Both the position numbers and the translations under genes were made by a program. A DNA stretch of 64,000 nucleotides from contig JAGGNK010000003.1 in assembly GCA_017590115.1 (NCBI GenBank), positions 868,001 to 932,000 on the forward strand, in the 5' to 3' direction. The notes under the pieces are model-generated. The model saw only the letters and a program-made list of their open reading frames with translations. It had not been told where the DNA came from and did no database searches. How positions within the stretch are numbered: position 1 is the first letter of the stretch; each line of letters opens with the position of its first letter. Positions 1 to 11,275 of this stretch are shown piece after piece. Source of the stretch: Montifringilla adamsi. Taxonomy: Eukaryota; Chordata; Aves; Passeriformes; Passeridae.

Positions 1-389
1 GCCTGAATGCAATGTCCAGCAGACATTTTTGAGAAAGGGAGAAGTTTATCCAGGGCCTCCTGAAGGCTGGTTTTGCCATAAAACAATGTAAGGTTGAGGT
101 AGGGGGATAGTCATTGATTAGTGAAATATCTGTGCTTGTGTATAGTTATAAGTGTAGATATATGTATATGTATATATTTGGAAAGCATGAGATCTGGGCA
201 TAATGTGCATGGTATAGAAGAAGGTGTGGAAAATGTCTTGGTTGCATAGAGGAAGGTGTAGCTTATCATGCTGTGTGTGTATCTACATTGTTATTCTATA
301 ACATTTAATCACTGATGGGGGGCATGGTTTTCAGACAAAAATGAAAGCACTCCATGGAAGTCAGCACTGTTTTGTTTCTCTCTCTACAG
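1..389. other. AT-rich non-coding stretch
   Basis: No gene or recognisable repeat is visible. A short TA/TG-rich patch lies near 155-180. The last bases (about 372-389) form a pyrimidine-rich run ending in CAG, which resembles a splice acceptor in front of the next block. Confidence 0.5.
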
Positions 390-1190
390 TGGGAAGGTGT
401 TAAAGTCAGGCCCTTTGGTCCTGTCCCCTGCCTCCACCATCAGTTCCCCTCCTGTTTTCTCCATAACCAGGTTGCGGGATATGGTGCTGAAGGGGAAAGC
501 AGCAAAGGTGCAAATTGATAGTGATGTGGAACTGAGAGCACCAACAGAGAGACTGCTGCAGGCTAAGAGCTGGCAGGGGTGACCCCAGCCCAACCAAGCC
601 TATCAAGCCCAGCACAGGAGACCTCAGCTGGGCCGATCTGAGTTGAGCCAAAGGGAGCACTGCAGAACAGTTGAAAAAGCAGCAGCAGTGCAATGCATGG
701 GAATAACCTCCAACGTGGTGGAGTGGTACAAAGGGTGGTGCAGCCACCTGCACAGAACTGAGTCCAGAGGGGCAGCCTGACTCAGATAGCCCAGCTTTAG
801 TGGGGTTTCTTTGTCATGCTCTTTCATTGTTTCAGTTTGACGTGTGGAAAGTGCTAGCCACGGTAATTCCCCTGCTGTCTTGCTTTTGTCCTGACAGCCA
901 CATGAGCAATATGTGGGAACAGTTGCCATAAGAATTTGAGGAAAGCCACACAGATGTGACCTGTGGGAAGTGGCCACCATCTTGGACTTTTTTTTCCCAG
1001 AAATAAACAATTTTTCTTTGGGTAAAATATCTTCTGGTTTTGTAGGTTTTTGCTATCAGTATTGCTGCTACTATTGTGTGTGCCTTATTCTGTTGCTTTG
1101 TGCTTTCAGCAAATTGTTATTTCAACACAGAGTCTCTGCATTTGTCCCTCCCTTACTGGAAGGGGAAGGGGCGTGGCTTATTTAAAGTTT
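390..1190 (+). mobile_element. GC-richer block, probable degraded ERV/LTR remnant (plus orientation)
   Basis: This block is clearly richer in G and C than its surroundings. It contains a 61-codon open stretch (397-582), an AATAAA signal near 1002, and at about 1105-1185 a segment resembling the R-U5 end of the avian LTR family also present at 44876 and 21848: AAATTGTT, then an 'atttcaacacag' stretch, then a pyrimidine-rich run and a G-rich run. I infer an old retroviral 3' part or LTR. No target duplication or clear 5' boundary is visible. An alternative is a terminal exon, because a splice-acceptor-like tract precedes 390 and a polyadenylation signal follows. The encoded 61-residue stretch matches nothing I recognise. 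Confidence 0.35.
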
Positions 1191-3725
1191 AATTTATGGA
1201 CTGGTATTAAAGGCAGCACATTCAGAATTAAGATTAATCCTTACCTTGATGAAATTTTTTTTTGAACATATTGTTTAAGTTGCTTAACCTCTTTGCTCCT
1301 AAATTGAATCCTGCTTGGTGACCTTGCTTTAAAACAGAGAGAGTTCATCTTAACAAATATGAAGGTCATCCAGCCCAAAGTGCATTATTTGTGTTTTAGC
1401 AATTTAATAACATGGTAAAGTGGAGCACTCCAGAGGATGGCTATAATAGCTTTACTGCTTTTTTGTTAAGACCTCTTAAGATAATTGTTTTCAAAATTAT
1501 AATATAAGCTTTTAAGGACTTCCAGCCTGAGCACTGATTTATGCTGTCTGTCATTCTATTTCAGCTTGGTTTCACACTGTGTTAATTTTCATTAAGTTCA
1601 TTATGTTTGAGACCTCTTAAGGGATTTATTTAAAATTCATCTCTTGATTAGACACATACGGTATACTTTTACTGCTGTAACAATATCTATTTTTTTCCCA
1701 GAGATAACAAGACTGGAGTTATGACTGTAATGCTATTCCTCAGAGTACCTATATCAAATCTCTTAGAGTTATTAATATGTTGCTGTAATTATTTTTTGGT
1801 GCATGTAAAACATATAGGATTTGATCAGAAAAGATATGTTTAACATAAGTGGATTAGTGAAGTAAATCCCAACCACATATTTTACATTTTATTTTTCTTT
1901 TACTTCTGTTACATTGTTTTTTTCTTTTAGGTACTACAAAAGATTAGATACACTTCAAAATATTAATTCAATATAATTTTAAAGTATTTTGAGAAGTCAC
2001 TTCATTAGAATAACACAAGTAAAAGTTTAATTTACAAAACAGCAGTTTGCAGACTGGAAAGCTTTTTTAAAGACATTTAATTTTTTCTTGACTTAAGGAG
2101 TCTTTCAAATAAAAGACAGCTACACAACAGATACTTCTTAGTTGGTGTTTCATTACTATTATTATTATTATAATTATTATTATTATGTCAAGTCTATTTT
2201 AAATTAATTACTAGTAACTGTAGTCCATGTTTTATATATGTAGATACAATTTGATGAAATAAAAATCTCACAGCCAGGACGTATTTTCAATGTTAAAGAA
2301 TGTAATAGTTTCTCTCCTTGAATTAGGAATTAGCAAAATAATACAATATATTGTGTGTGGATAAAATATAGCTTAATCCTAGAGAGGGGAGAAAAAAAGA
2401 AAAAGATGGATGGACTGAGTTGTATTTTCTCAGTCTTAATACCACTTGTTTTATTCTTACTCTAAAACCATATTTTTGTTTCAGTTTCTGTCTTTTAAAC
2501 TTCAGCTACTCTCTCAGTTATTTGGTGCGCTCCTGGACACTTCATTGACTGTGAACAGGCACACAGCTTAGACATCCAGAAGACTAGGTCTCTGAGAATA
2601 GTTATTCACATCCAGCACCATGTTCTCACATTCAAATGAATAACTTGTCATTGTTATGCTGTATTATCTCAAACTTCTTTCTATGAAACAATTCAATTTT
2701 TTTTTTTTTATTTAAGGAGATTAAAAAAGGGAAAAAAAAGCACTTTAAATTCAAATTGTATAAATTAAAGTTCTGATTCTCTTGGTTTGGATGTTATTGA
2801 TTACCTCCACTTTCTGTACACTCCAACAGTTACTTTGCATGAATGGAAGTTCTAGAAACTTCTGTTTTGGAACCCAGATGCATTTAATGCTCAGAATGAA
2901 ATACTACTGCCTTCTTAGCCGCTGTACTTTGTGTTTGGTTGAAGCATATATATTCTTCTTGGTTTCTGTTATGGTGCTTTTAACCAACATATGTATGAAA
3001 TTTACACCAAAAAAAAAAACCCTCATTAATCTGCATGGACAATTTTGAGAAAATTTTGAGAAATTGACATGTTGTTGTCCTTTCTGACTTTTGAAAAATT
3101 TTCGTTCTAAAAAAAAGTGTATCATTTTTTCAGAAAAAACAGGCTTGAGACAGTATTAAATAACTGGTTCAAGTAGTTACCTCCTTTTCATCTTGCTGAA
3201 TAAAGTGGCACATCCCACATCATTAAACTCCCAAGTCATATGTATCTTGAAGCCAGCTACCGAAGCAGTATTTTGTTTGGTTTGGTAAGCTGTCTGTGTA
3301 CCATTGTGGATGTGCAAGTACTAGTGAAGTGCATTCATGTTTACCTTACTCTGAGGTAGATCCTCTTGTGAAACTTTTGAATTATTGTTCAGGCAAAAAT
3401 ATTCCTAGTGAAGAATAATTTGAACAGTTGAACTTCTGTCCTATGTATTTCTCCACATGGCAGAACACAATACAAATGCATACAGTAGGCTGTCTTAAAC
3501 AAAAAATTTTTCCAAAGTTAATGTAATGTATTTTCTTCAGCAGCAGTTTCTATGATTTATACTACTAAAACTCGAAGACAGGAACCTCAATGTTCATTTT
3601 CACTAGATACCTTCTCTTGGTAGCTGCTCTGTGCTGGTTCTTTGAAAATTTCATATATTCTCTTGGGGTGCAATGAGTGGGTTTTTTAAAAAGGAAGTTA
3701 TTATACTTCATAACAAGGTAGATTT
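1191..3725. other. AT-rich non-coding DNA
   Basis: No convincing coding sequence or interspersed repeat is seen. It holds short simple repeats only: an ATT-type microsatellite at 2153-2186 and T/A runs near 2695-2745 and 3009-3020. Open frames here are short and of low complexity. Confidence 0.5.
2153..2186. repeat. (ATT)n microsatellite
   Basis: About eleven ATT-type units with one interruption can be read directly. Confidence 0.9.
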
Positions 3726-4043
3726 TTAAAAATAAATACATAAAAGTGTTTGACACAGCATAACTTTGATTGAAAACTTGAAGGTTTTAATAACCCAATT
3801 CTTGAGATTTCTCTGCAACAGTACCTCTTCAGTGTGTACTGGTAAGATAGTGGTGAGAAGCTGAACAGCCTCTTCAGTCCACTCTTTCATAATTGCAAGT
3901 AGCATGCATTGCCTAGAGAGCACCTGAGGGTGTCTGTGATAATACTCTTGCTTGCTAAAGTAATTTTCAGTGGGAGCAGGTGCAGTGGTAGTACATCCCC
4001 ATTCATCCACCCGCAGTTTTGGGAAGTTCTTAGGTAGATGCAA
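3726..4043 (-). other. Protein-like open stretch, possible exon or retrocopy fragment
   Basis: On the minus strand this stretch stays open for 105 codons. Unlike most open frames in the window, its central part (about residues 5-85) has a balanced composition: a proline- and threonine-containing start, then a helix-like segment containing MKEWTEEAVQLLTTILPVH. Upstream, a pyrimidine-rich run ending in AAG (near 4031-4050) could be a splice acceptor. Downstream, a GAG/GT junction near 3826 could be a donor. The last 25 or so residues look like random hydrophobic translation. I do not recognise the protein and see no neighbouring exons. It could be one exon of a minus-strand gene, a fragment of a processed pseudogene, or chance. 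Confidence 0.25.
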
Positions 4044-7000
4044 AAAGACAGCTATGTAAATCTTTAAATAGCAAAACCAAAATCTCTTTTGTTCCTGGGA
4101 TACTCTGAATCCAGAATCTTTAAAACATTTTTACAATGTAAGAAATTAACAAAGGACCAAGTGTAGAGATGTTAAATCAACAATACATTTATTTAGTGAC
4201 TGACTCTCTAGTGGCAGCTCTATGAGTTTTCAGTTGAGGCTGCACTTGTGATGCTGACATTGTGAAATAATTTATTCTTCATTATACTAAAACCAAAAAC
4301 AAATGGTAAAATTAATTTAGTAATGAGAAACATACCATAAATTGATTTAGAAGGAGACATGATTTTTGACACTTTGTCTAAGGTACTTATTGCTACGAGC
4401 CATCTCATTTTTCACTCTTGTACACCAAGTGAGCTTGTGGAAATTAGCATGTTAAAAGATATGCTCTTTGGGTTTGCTTTGTCATTGCAAATCTCTGCCA
4501 CTGTCTTTACTGCAGTATCTGTTTAGAGGTTTTAATCAGGAATGTTGAAATCAAAATTGATCTTGTGAGCTATGAAGATTTTCCATCCCCTATCCTACCT
4601 GAAATCTGGTGGGTTTTTCATATAACTGTCTGTTCTAGGAGCAGATTGAAAGATATAATCCTTATGAAGTGACATCAGACTTGCACAGTGGCCTCTAAAA
4701 ACAGAGATTAGGAATGCACATGACATGGAAAATATGTTAAAGAGGAAGGTGTTTCTTTTTCTTTATTATTAGGTGTATTTCAGTAAGTAGCACAGAGAAA
4801 AACTGCAACAAAAGCAAGTAATTCTAGCATGGTGAAAGCTTTATTTTTTTCAAGTTGGACCTATGTAGCTGAAAACATGATAAATCCAGAATTTTTGGCT
4901 ATTTTAAATGAAACTGGATTAGAATGCTTATTTTCATCTATTCTACCTGTTTGTGGGGTGGCTTTTTGCCTCCTCTGGTATTTTCTCTGTGTCTTCCTGT
5001 GTAGAAATATTAGGGTAAGTTGTCCTTTGACTTTATTTGCTGTAGTCTAAGGTCTTTTACTAAACTGTAATACTGATTATCTCATCCCTGTGGAAAAAAT
5101 AGGGCCCAGGCTGGTTAAATCAGTGTTTGGTGCTACAGAAGAGCTGCACAGTCACCAACAGAATAGTGAGAGTTGTATATTTATTGTTTGTTCTCAAATG
5201 AATATAGTAATCAGGATATCCATGCCACTAAACAGTCTCCATGGAAATAAGTTATTTATCTGTGTTCTGTTCTTTCCTGTCTATGACTGGCTGGATGATT
5301 TTTAGGGAGAAAAAAATTACACACTACATTAATCAGATGTGCATTGCATGACACACACATTCAAAGATTCCTTTGAAATATGGTATCATTATGGGCTAGA
5401 GCTGGGTTGGAAGAACAACCAATTCCTTTTTCTTCCATCATCGCCAAAATTGTTTGGTGTTGCAAAGTTTGAAGTCTGAAGTCTTGAATTTACATGAGAC
5501 CTTTAGAATTGGTGAGCACAAAGAGATCTTTAAACCTGACAGTTATTTTTTCATATTGTTAGGTTGATATATTAGAAGATTTATCTGTCAGATCATGTTC
5601 GTTCTCAGTGCTGAGGCTGAATTTTATATTTCACTCTGTATTCACTTTTTATGGAGCAAGTAGAATGCTAAAGTTAATAGCAAAATCCATTTTCTGCCTT
5701 CTCTGAGGACTGCTGGTAGGCACATTTGTCCAATTATTTGATTTTTAAGTTTTGACCTATGTGAGGGCTTTATCAGTTAGATGAGCTCACTCATTCCCTC
5801 CTTTGCATTAGACTGTTTTGATGTCTGTCCTTAACTGTGGTGGTTTATTTTCTCTTCAAATAAATGTGTCAAACCACAGCATGCCTACTTGTCCTTCTTT
5901 TGTGGCTAATTCATTCAGTCATCCTCCTGTGTTCTCTATATAAATGATTTGTTATATACACAGGATTTTCCTGTTTCTCTCTTGTTTGGAGAGCTGTGGC
6001 TCCAAGGATGCTCTATAAAGTGTGGTTAGTCTTATCAGAACAGGGAAGCTAAGATCTGAGAAGTTTAAAGAACACATGGACAAGGGCATGGGGATTAGAT
6101 CACATTGATGTCATTATTCTATAGATCATGAACAACCTACTTTGTAGCTCCTTTCTAATTTAGTTGGTTTGGAGATTTTAAACCTCCAAGCTGAAAGTTC
6201 CTTCGACCAAATTATATCTGCAAAGTCACTGACCATCCTGTTATAGCATTCTTTCACTCTCTCTTCATGGTATCCTGCATTTTGTGTCAGTCATTAATAA
6301 TTTACTGACTCAGAAAAGGAGAGTGAGTTTCAGCATCCAGAATTTAGCAGATGCTTGTGGATATAAGAGCTGGTCTTAACTCGACTGAGCAGGGAGTCAG
6401 TCTTGAGTCTTCAGGGAAGTTAACTCACTTAATGGTGTGTGGAGCAGATATGGGTCAGCATGTTTGTCTTTCAAAAGATTTTGTCTTGATGTGTGATACA
6501 GAAGAACCAATATAGCTTTCTCTGGTTCTCCCACATATGTACAAAAGGATGTGAAAAAAGTCTGAAATTATTAAACAGTTGTTTTTTCTCCACCAGAAAG
6601 CTATCATAAAGTACATGGGTCTCATTCCATGTGTGACATAGAAAACTTCCAATGAAATTCTACTGGAAAAAAAAATGTTTCTTTTAAAGATTTTATTCAT
6701 CAAATATACCTTTTAAATTAAATATTTCATTAAGATCTTTAAATCAATTACATTCAATATACTTTTAATGTTCATTTAAACTTGATTTTGTATTGTCCTC
6801 TATTACTATTAGTTATTATTTCTTCATGAGAAAAATGTATTGACTTGAAATGTACTTGAAGGCTCTGTTTTCCCTTAAGAGAGAGTAGAAGGCTGGAGTT
6901 AGAACATTTGAAAATTGTTGGTATAGATAGTACTTAGCATAACTTATCATCTAGAAGTACGAGACTTTTATCAAGACATTAGTTTCCTCACATATTAATT

Positions 7001-10000
7001 TCCTCTAAAGAGTGTCAGCCAGATTCACTCAGGTAAGAGCACTTCACTTTATGCTCTGTGAATTTGTTTCAAGAGTGCAATGAAGATAAAGGCTTTGGTT
7101 CCCCTGTAGCTATTTAATATCTATACAGGTTTATTTTGCCTATTTTGTCTACTTCTACTAATTTTGATCTACCTTTGCATGCAATCATACAGTTTTGTGC
7201 TTTAAATTTACCCTGAAGGACTGGTAGTCCTAACCTTGTAGTTATTAATTTCTTGTGTTTTGTCATTACAAAATATCCTTAAATAGGATTGACCATCTAC
7301 AAAGAAAGCATGTATCTGTATTCATCTAGAAGCAAGGTATGCTCTGGACACTTTCTTCATATGATTCATGTTACTCATCTTCATATACTTGCATGAATAA
7401 AAAAGTGAAAATACCATTAGCTATCAATAAGAAATAAGAGATTTATTTTCGAAGCTCTGGCTAAAGGGGTGAAAATCCCTCAGTGCGTGGAATTCAACTG
7501 GCACGTTGCTCTTCCCCAAAGCATTGTCATCACCAAGAAGACTGAATTAATGTTATCCAGGTAGAATAGCAGAGAAACAATAAGTAAGCAGCAAGAGCAA
7601 ATTAAATTTTTAAGCTTCTTGTGTTGCCATCCTTCAAACTCTGTATGTTTTGGAAGGTTTTCTTGCAAATTGCTAGAATGGTCCCAGATATTACTGCACT
7701 TCTGATGTTCTCCAAGACTGTATTTTCCACTTAAGAAACAACACGCATGCTGTTCTTACAAAAATGTGAAGTTAATATTCTGTTGTTAGATATACCAATG
7801 CTGAGATTTTCTCAGATTTTCAATGTGGGTGAACCCTTAGCATTCCAAACTGGCTTGGACCAAACATCTGCCAACCATTCCTACCCTGTAAAATCTTCAG
7901 CTGTAGAAGAGAACAAACAAATAGGTAATATCACTGCTGTTGCTCGTGAACACTAGCACCTCACTGTATCTCTACATGATATCTTCTTCTTTTACCAACA
8001 CTTAAGGAAGTTCGTTTTCCTTTTATGAGTGCTTACATGGTGTTTTACAAATACTTCACCAGAGTTACATTAAAAAAGCAGAGTTATTTTTGCCAGTGAC
8101 ATTTTACAAAACAAGGAAATTATCTTGAAAGTAACTTTGAAAAATGCCTTTGGATCGTTTTGCTCTGGAAGAAAAGAATTTATAATGTTTTCCCACATTA
8201 AAATTTGATTTTTTTAATAAATTTGGGTTGTTTTTTTTCTAAATACTGTGTAACATTTGCAAATCATTGAAATACAGTAAGTATAACAAATACCTTGATT
8301 CAGTTATACAGACAAGGAAGCTGCAAATCATATTTATTGGATCTGTAAGTAATATAGACTAAAGTAATTTTACTTCTTATACTAGTTGTGTTTTTATTTT
8401 TTGCTTAGCATAAGCAACCTTGTTGGTGCATCTTCATTATACACATCAAGCTAAATGCCATAATTCTAGTACTTTTATTTTTACCAACAGAAATAGGTAA
8501 TAAGTTTTCCTCTGTGAACAGAAGAAATATTGATCAAATAAATAAAGATTACAAGTATTTTTCTTTCATCAAAAGACACTTCAAGTACTGTATTAAGAGG
8601 ATCTTTTTTAAAGAATCACTCTTAAAATTTCAGAAAGACTAGTGCTTCATTTTCTTTACCTGATTTGTCAGTAAATTCCACAAAATTAAAATGAAAATGT
8701 TGCCATGCTATTATGATAGACATAATTTTGTTTGGCAGCTTTATGGACTATATTTTGATTTTCATTTTGTTTTCTTTGATTGTTTGGGGGTTTTCTGGTA
8801 AAGAAAAAATCTCCAGCCTCATAAATTTTAGATTATTTACTAAAATTATTTGCTGTTTTATAATGTCAAAATCAGAAATATAATAACACCAGATTGAGTA
8901 CAAACCTGTATTTCCTGTGAAATTTGAGAGGTGGTAAACAACATATGTTTCTTTATACATAGCACCTTTGCTTTAAAACTATAATGTGGTTTTGGTGTAA
9001 TATATCCTGTCACTTATAAAATACAAAACACTTCTACTCATGTGTAAAACAATACAACTGAGACAAAGCTATTCTGAACACTTAAATCTCTTATGATGTC
9101 ATCACTGACCACTAGTTTTTCACTAAATGCACTAAAGATCTATATGAGTAATACAGTAAAAAAAATTGCATTCTGACTAACTTATCATTTTTTAAAATAT
9201 AATGTTATTTTCAAGGGACCTTAATATATTGTGTGCAGTTGATTTTGTAGTTTGTAGTATTGAGTAACAGGAAAAGGGGTTACCAAAGGGTTCAAAATTT
9301 TATGCAAATTTAACTATCACAATTAAGTAATAAATTAAGTCATACTGCCTCAATCTTTCAGACTATAAAAAAGCCCTCAAATCTAGTCAATATATCACAC
9401 CAAAATCATAAATATGACAAATACCTCCTCACACATACATTTGTAACAGTAATTTCTCAGGTAATGTGACTCTTTATAAAAATGTTTTTGTTCTTGTAAT
9501 AAGCATTCAATTTAGGAATGAAAAATACTGTTTAATTGCATAAGGTTTTGTTCTTAGTGAATAGCAAATATTTGTGCATCATGCTTTAGCAAGCTGGACT
9601 AGTAAAGCCAGTCATCTGAAAATTGCCTGTAAATCCTTGAAAAGAGCTCTTGCAGGGCAATGTTCTCTTGTTACCTTAAAATTGCAACTGAGTGAAATGT
9701 CTTTCTTCTCAGTAAATAATACAATGCACTCAGATGCAGTAAAATTTCCTCTGTTCTTCTGTGTTCCCCACTTCTGATCAAGTCCAGGTGGGATGCAACA
9801 CTGACTACTTACAAATCACCAGTCACTAGATTTTAAGGAAACTGAGAATTTCTCTCAATCTCTTGGAAAATTTAGATCTAAATGTGGCCCTCATAAAAAA
9901 TTAGCTTAACCATCCCATAATGACCTTTTCTGCTTCTTCACAGAAAGTCTAACCTGTTTACTAACATTGAACTCCATACTGTAGCAGTTCAGCTTGAGGT

Positions 10001-10065
10001 AGGCCTGCATGTGAAAAGTGGGTCGTGGCTGCTCACAGGTGTAAGGCCTTAGAACTGGGTTAGAT
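4044..10065. other. AT-rich non-coding DNA
   Basis: About 6 kb with no supported gene, RNA gene or interspersed repeat. The only structural item noted is a short imperfect hairpin at 5835-5879. Open frames are short, AT-driven and without recognisable domains. Confidence 0.5.
5835..5879. repeat. Short imperfect hairpin
   Basis: Outer arms CTGTGG (5835-5840) and CCACAG (5874-5879) and inner arms TTTATTT (5844-5850) and AAATAAA (5858-5864) surround a 7-base loop. It is too small to assign to a transposon family. Confidence 0.4.
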
Positions 10066-11275
10066 TCCAAAATCACAGAATCACAGAATATGCTGAGTTG
10101 AAAGGGATCCATAAAGATCCTGGAGTTCAACTCCTGGCCCTGCACAGTGCTATCCTCAAGAATCACACCATGTGCCTGAGAGCACTGTACAAACACTTCT
10201 TGAACTCTGTCAAGTTTGTTGATGTGACCACTTCCCTGCAGAGCCTGTTCCAGTGACCAGACACCCTCTAGATGAAGAATCTTTTTCTAATATCCATTCT
10301 ATCCATCCTCTCCTGACACAACTGTAGGTCATTCCCTCAGGTTCTGCCACAGGTCATCACAGAGAAGAGATCAGTGTCTTTCCCTCTTCTTCGCCTCACA
10401 AAGAAGTTGCAGACTGCCATGAGGTCTCCCCTCAGTCTCCTCTTCCCCAGGCTGAAAAGACAAAGTGACCTCAGCCACTCCTTATGCACCTTCTCCTCAA
10501 GGGCCTTCAATAACCTTATAGCCCTTCTTTGGATCACTCTCTAATAGCTTTATATCTTTCTTACAGTGTGGTGCCCAAAATGGCCCCGAGCACTGGAGGT
10601 GAGGCTGCCCCAGCACCATCAGAGTGGGACAATCCCCTCCCTTGCCTGGTTGGCAGTGTTGGGCCTGATGCCCCCCAGGACACGCTTGGCTCTCCTGGAT
10701 GCCAGGGCACTGCTGGCTCACGTTCAACTTGCCTCTGAGCAGGACCCCCAGGTCCCATTCCATGGGGCTGTTTTCCAACATCTCATTCCCCAGTCTGTCT
10801 GTCCATACATCCAGAGTTGCCCCATCCCAGGAGAAGAATATGGCACTTTCCGCTGTTTTCATATGGTTGGTCATTGCCCATTCCTGTGATTTGCTGAGGT
10901 TTCTCTGCAGGGTGTCCCTGCCCTTGAGGGAGTCAGCAGATGCTCTCATATTTGTATCCTCTATGAACTTGCTTAGTATCCCTTCCAGTCCTGTGTTCAA
11001 AACATTTGTGAAGATGCTGGAGAGCACAGGGCTAAGATGGCGCCCTGTGGAACCCCACTGGTGACAGATCACCAGTCTGATGTCACCCCATTCACTTTAA
11101 CCCTTTGTGCCCAACCCCTGAGCCAGTTGCTCACCAGTCCCATGATGTGTTTATCCAGATGTATGCTGCACATTTTATCCGTAAGGATACTGTGAGAGAC
11201 AGCACGCAAAGCTTTATTTAATCCAAATACCAACTGGCTTCCCTTGATCAGCGAGGTGGGGTACCTTGTTATAAA
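10066..11275 (-). mobile_element. CR1 LINE, 5'-truncated, minus strand
   Basis: This is the 3' part of a CR1 non-LTR retrotransposon. Read on the minus strand it runs from the fingers region of the reverse transcriptase near 11275, through the catalytic-motif region, to the C-terminal end (near 10430-10540), the short 3' untranslated region and a tail of two ATTCTGTG-like units near 10070-10088. A 191-codon open frame (10497-11072) starts out of frame and enters the normal CR1 frame after a one-base loss. The catalytic FADD position reads FIED (10956-10967). Several frameshifts show the copy is dead. The stretch 10758-11102 is identical to 58256-58600 in another CR1. Confidence 0.92.

Noticed and set aside
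5835..5879. Miniature inverted-repeat transposon
   Set aside because: The arms are 6-7 bp with interruptions, and there is no target duplication or second copy in the window.
10497..11072. 191-codon open frame as a gene
   Set aside because: It lies wholly inside a CR1 copy, begins out of the normal frame and lacks the reverse-transcriptase catalytic motif.
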